A stretch of DNA of 46,135 bases from Bacteroides sp. (GTDB lineage Bacteria; Bacteroidota; Bacteroidia; Bacteroidales; Bacteroidaceae). Positions within the stretch are counted from its first letter, which is position 1. Each line of letters starts with the position of its first letter. Below the pieces are notes generated by a model, which saw nothing but the letters and a program-made list of their open reading frames with translations, did no database searches and was not told the origin of the DNA. Shown one piece after another: positions 46,028-46,135 of this stretch. Location of the stretch: assembly GCF_030151085.1 (NCBI RefSeq), contig NZ_JASLER010000096.1:1-46135 (forward strand), read 5' to 3'. The translations under genes and the position numbers were made by a program.

Positions 46028-46135
46028 TTATGCATATAATTTAGTAAGTCTGTATAAAAAGAACGCCTTATCTCTGACTCCCCTAAACTGTGCTCTGAAA
46101 GCTTTGATCTTCGCATTAAAAGATTCTGCCGCTGC
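46028..46135 (-). mobile_element. C-terminal end of an ISL3-family transposase (cut by window edge)
   Basis: The minus strand reads AAAESFNAKIKAFRAQFRGV, then RDKAFFLYRLTKLYA and a stop at 46028. This matches the conserved tail of ISL3-type (DDE) transposases, with the Glu of ESFNAKIK as the last catalytic acid. Only 35 residues are inside the window. The IS end should lie a little left of 46028, but I could not fix it. Confidence 0.7.

Overview
The window looks like chromosome of a gut Bacteroides species. The signs are two SusC/SusD-type polysaccharide utilisation loci (PULs), two one-piece hybrid two-component regulators, many secreted lipoproteins, and promoters of the Bacteroides type (TTTG at about -33, TAnnTTTG at about -7). 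I cannot name the species from sequence alone. No tRNA, rRNA or CRISPR array was seen.

PUL 1 (about 1-22062). A leftward GH97 enzyme, cut by the window edge, faces a rightward run: GH127 beta-L-arabinofuranosidase, SusC, SusD, a DUF4859 lipoprotein, a BACON-DUF6055-DUF4859 protein with an HExxH motif, a CotH-kinase-like lipoprotein, a second DUF1680 arabinofuranosidase (GH146-like), a second DUF6055 protein, and a hybrid two-component sensor/regulator. The 619-bp divergent intergenic region is strikingly symmetrical: five copies of AATAGTCNAA sit at equal distance from both -7 boxes, around a core of four 21-bp repeats. An alpha-galactosidase-type GH97, two beta-arabinofuranosidases and two peptidase-like proteins together suggest (inference) that the target is an arabinosylated, galactosylated plant hydroxyproline-rich glycoprotein such as extensin, not a plain polysaccharide.

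Middle (22063-26631). A GMP synthase gene has lost its glutamine amidotransferase active site. Next is a leftward LytT/LytS pair with an ATGA overlap, and a leftward outer-membrane barrel gene (DUF6268-like). Upstream of the barrel gene are two perfect copies of the LytTR-type box, 22 bp apart, just ahead of a perfect -7 box; the barrel gene is thus a likely target of the LytTR regulator next door.

PUL 2 (26632-38661). Leftward susC, susD and a surface glycan-binding lipoprotein face a rightward hybrid regulator, followed by a BACON-GH5 endoglycanase. The susC and GH5 promoters carry the same operator (two TTCAAAC repeats around ATATGTAG), 21 bp from each -7 box, which ties GH5 to the PUL regulon.

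Accessory end (38662-46135). A decayed MobV relaxase gene (5' truncation, frameshift, nonsense codon) marks an old mobilizable element. Beyond a bidirectional terminator lies a leftward operon of five exported proteins: a fused carboxymuconolactone-decarboxylase/dienelactone-hydrolase-like enzyme, cupin, alpha/beta hydrolase, flavodoxin lipoprotein and NTF2-like protein. A divergent AraC-type regulator probably controls it. The window ends in the tail of an ISL3-family transposase.
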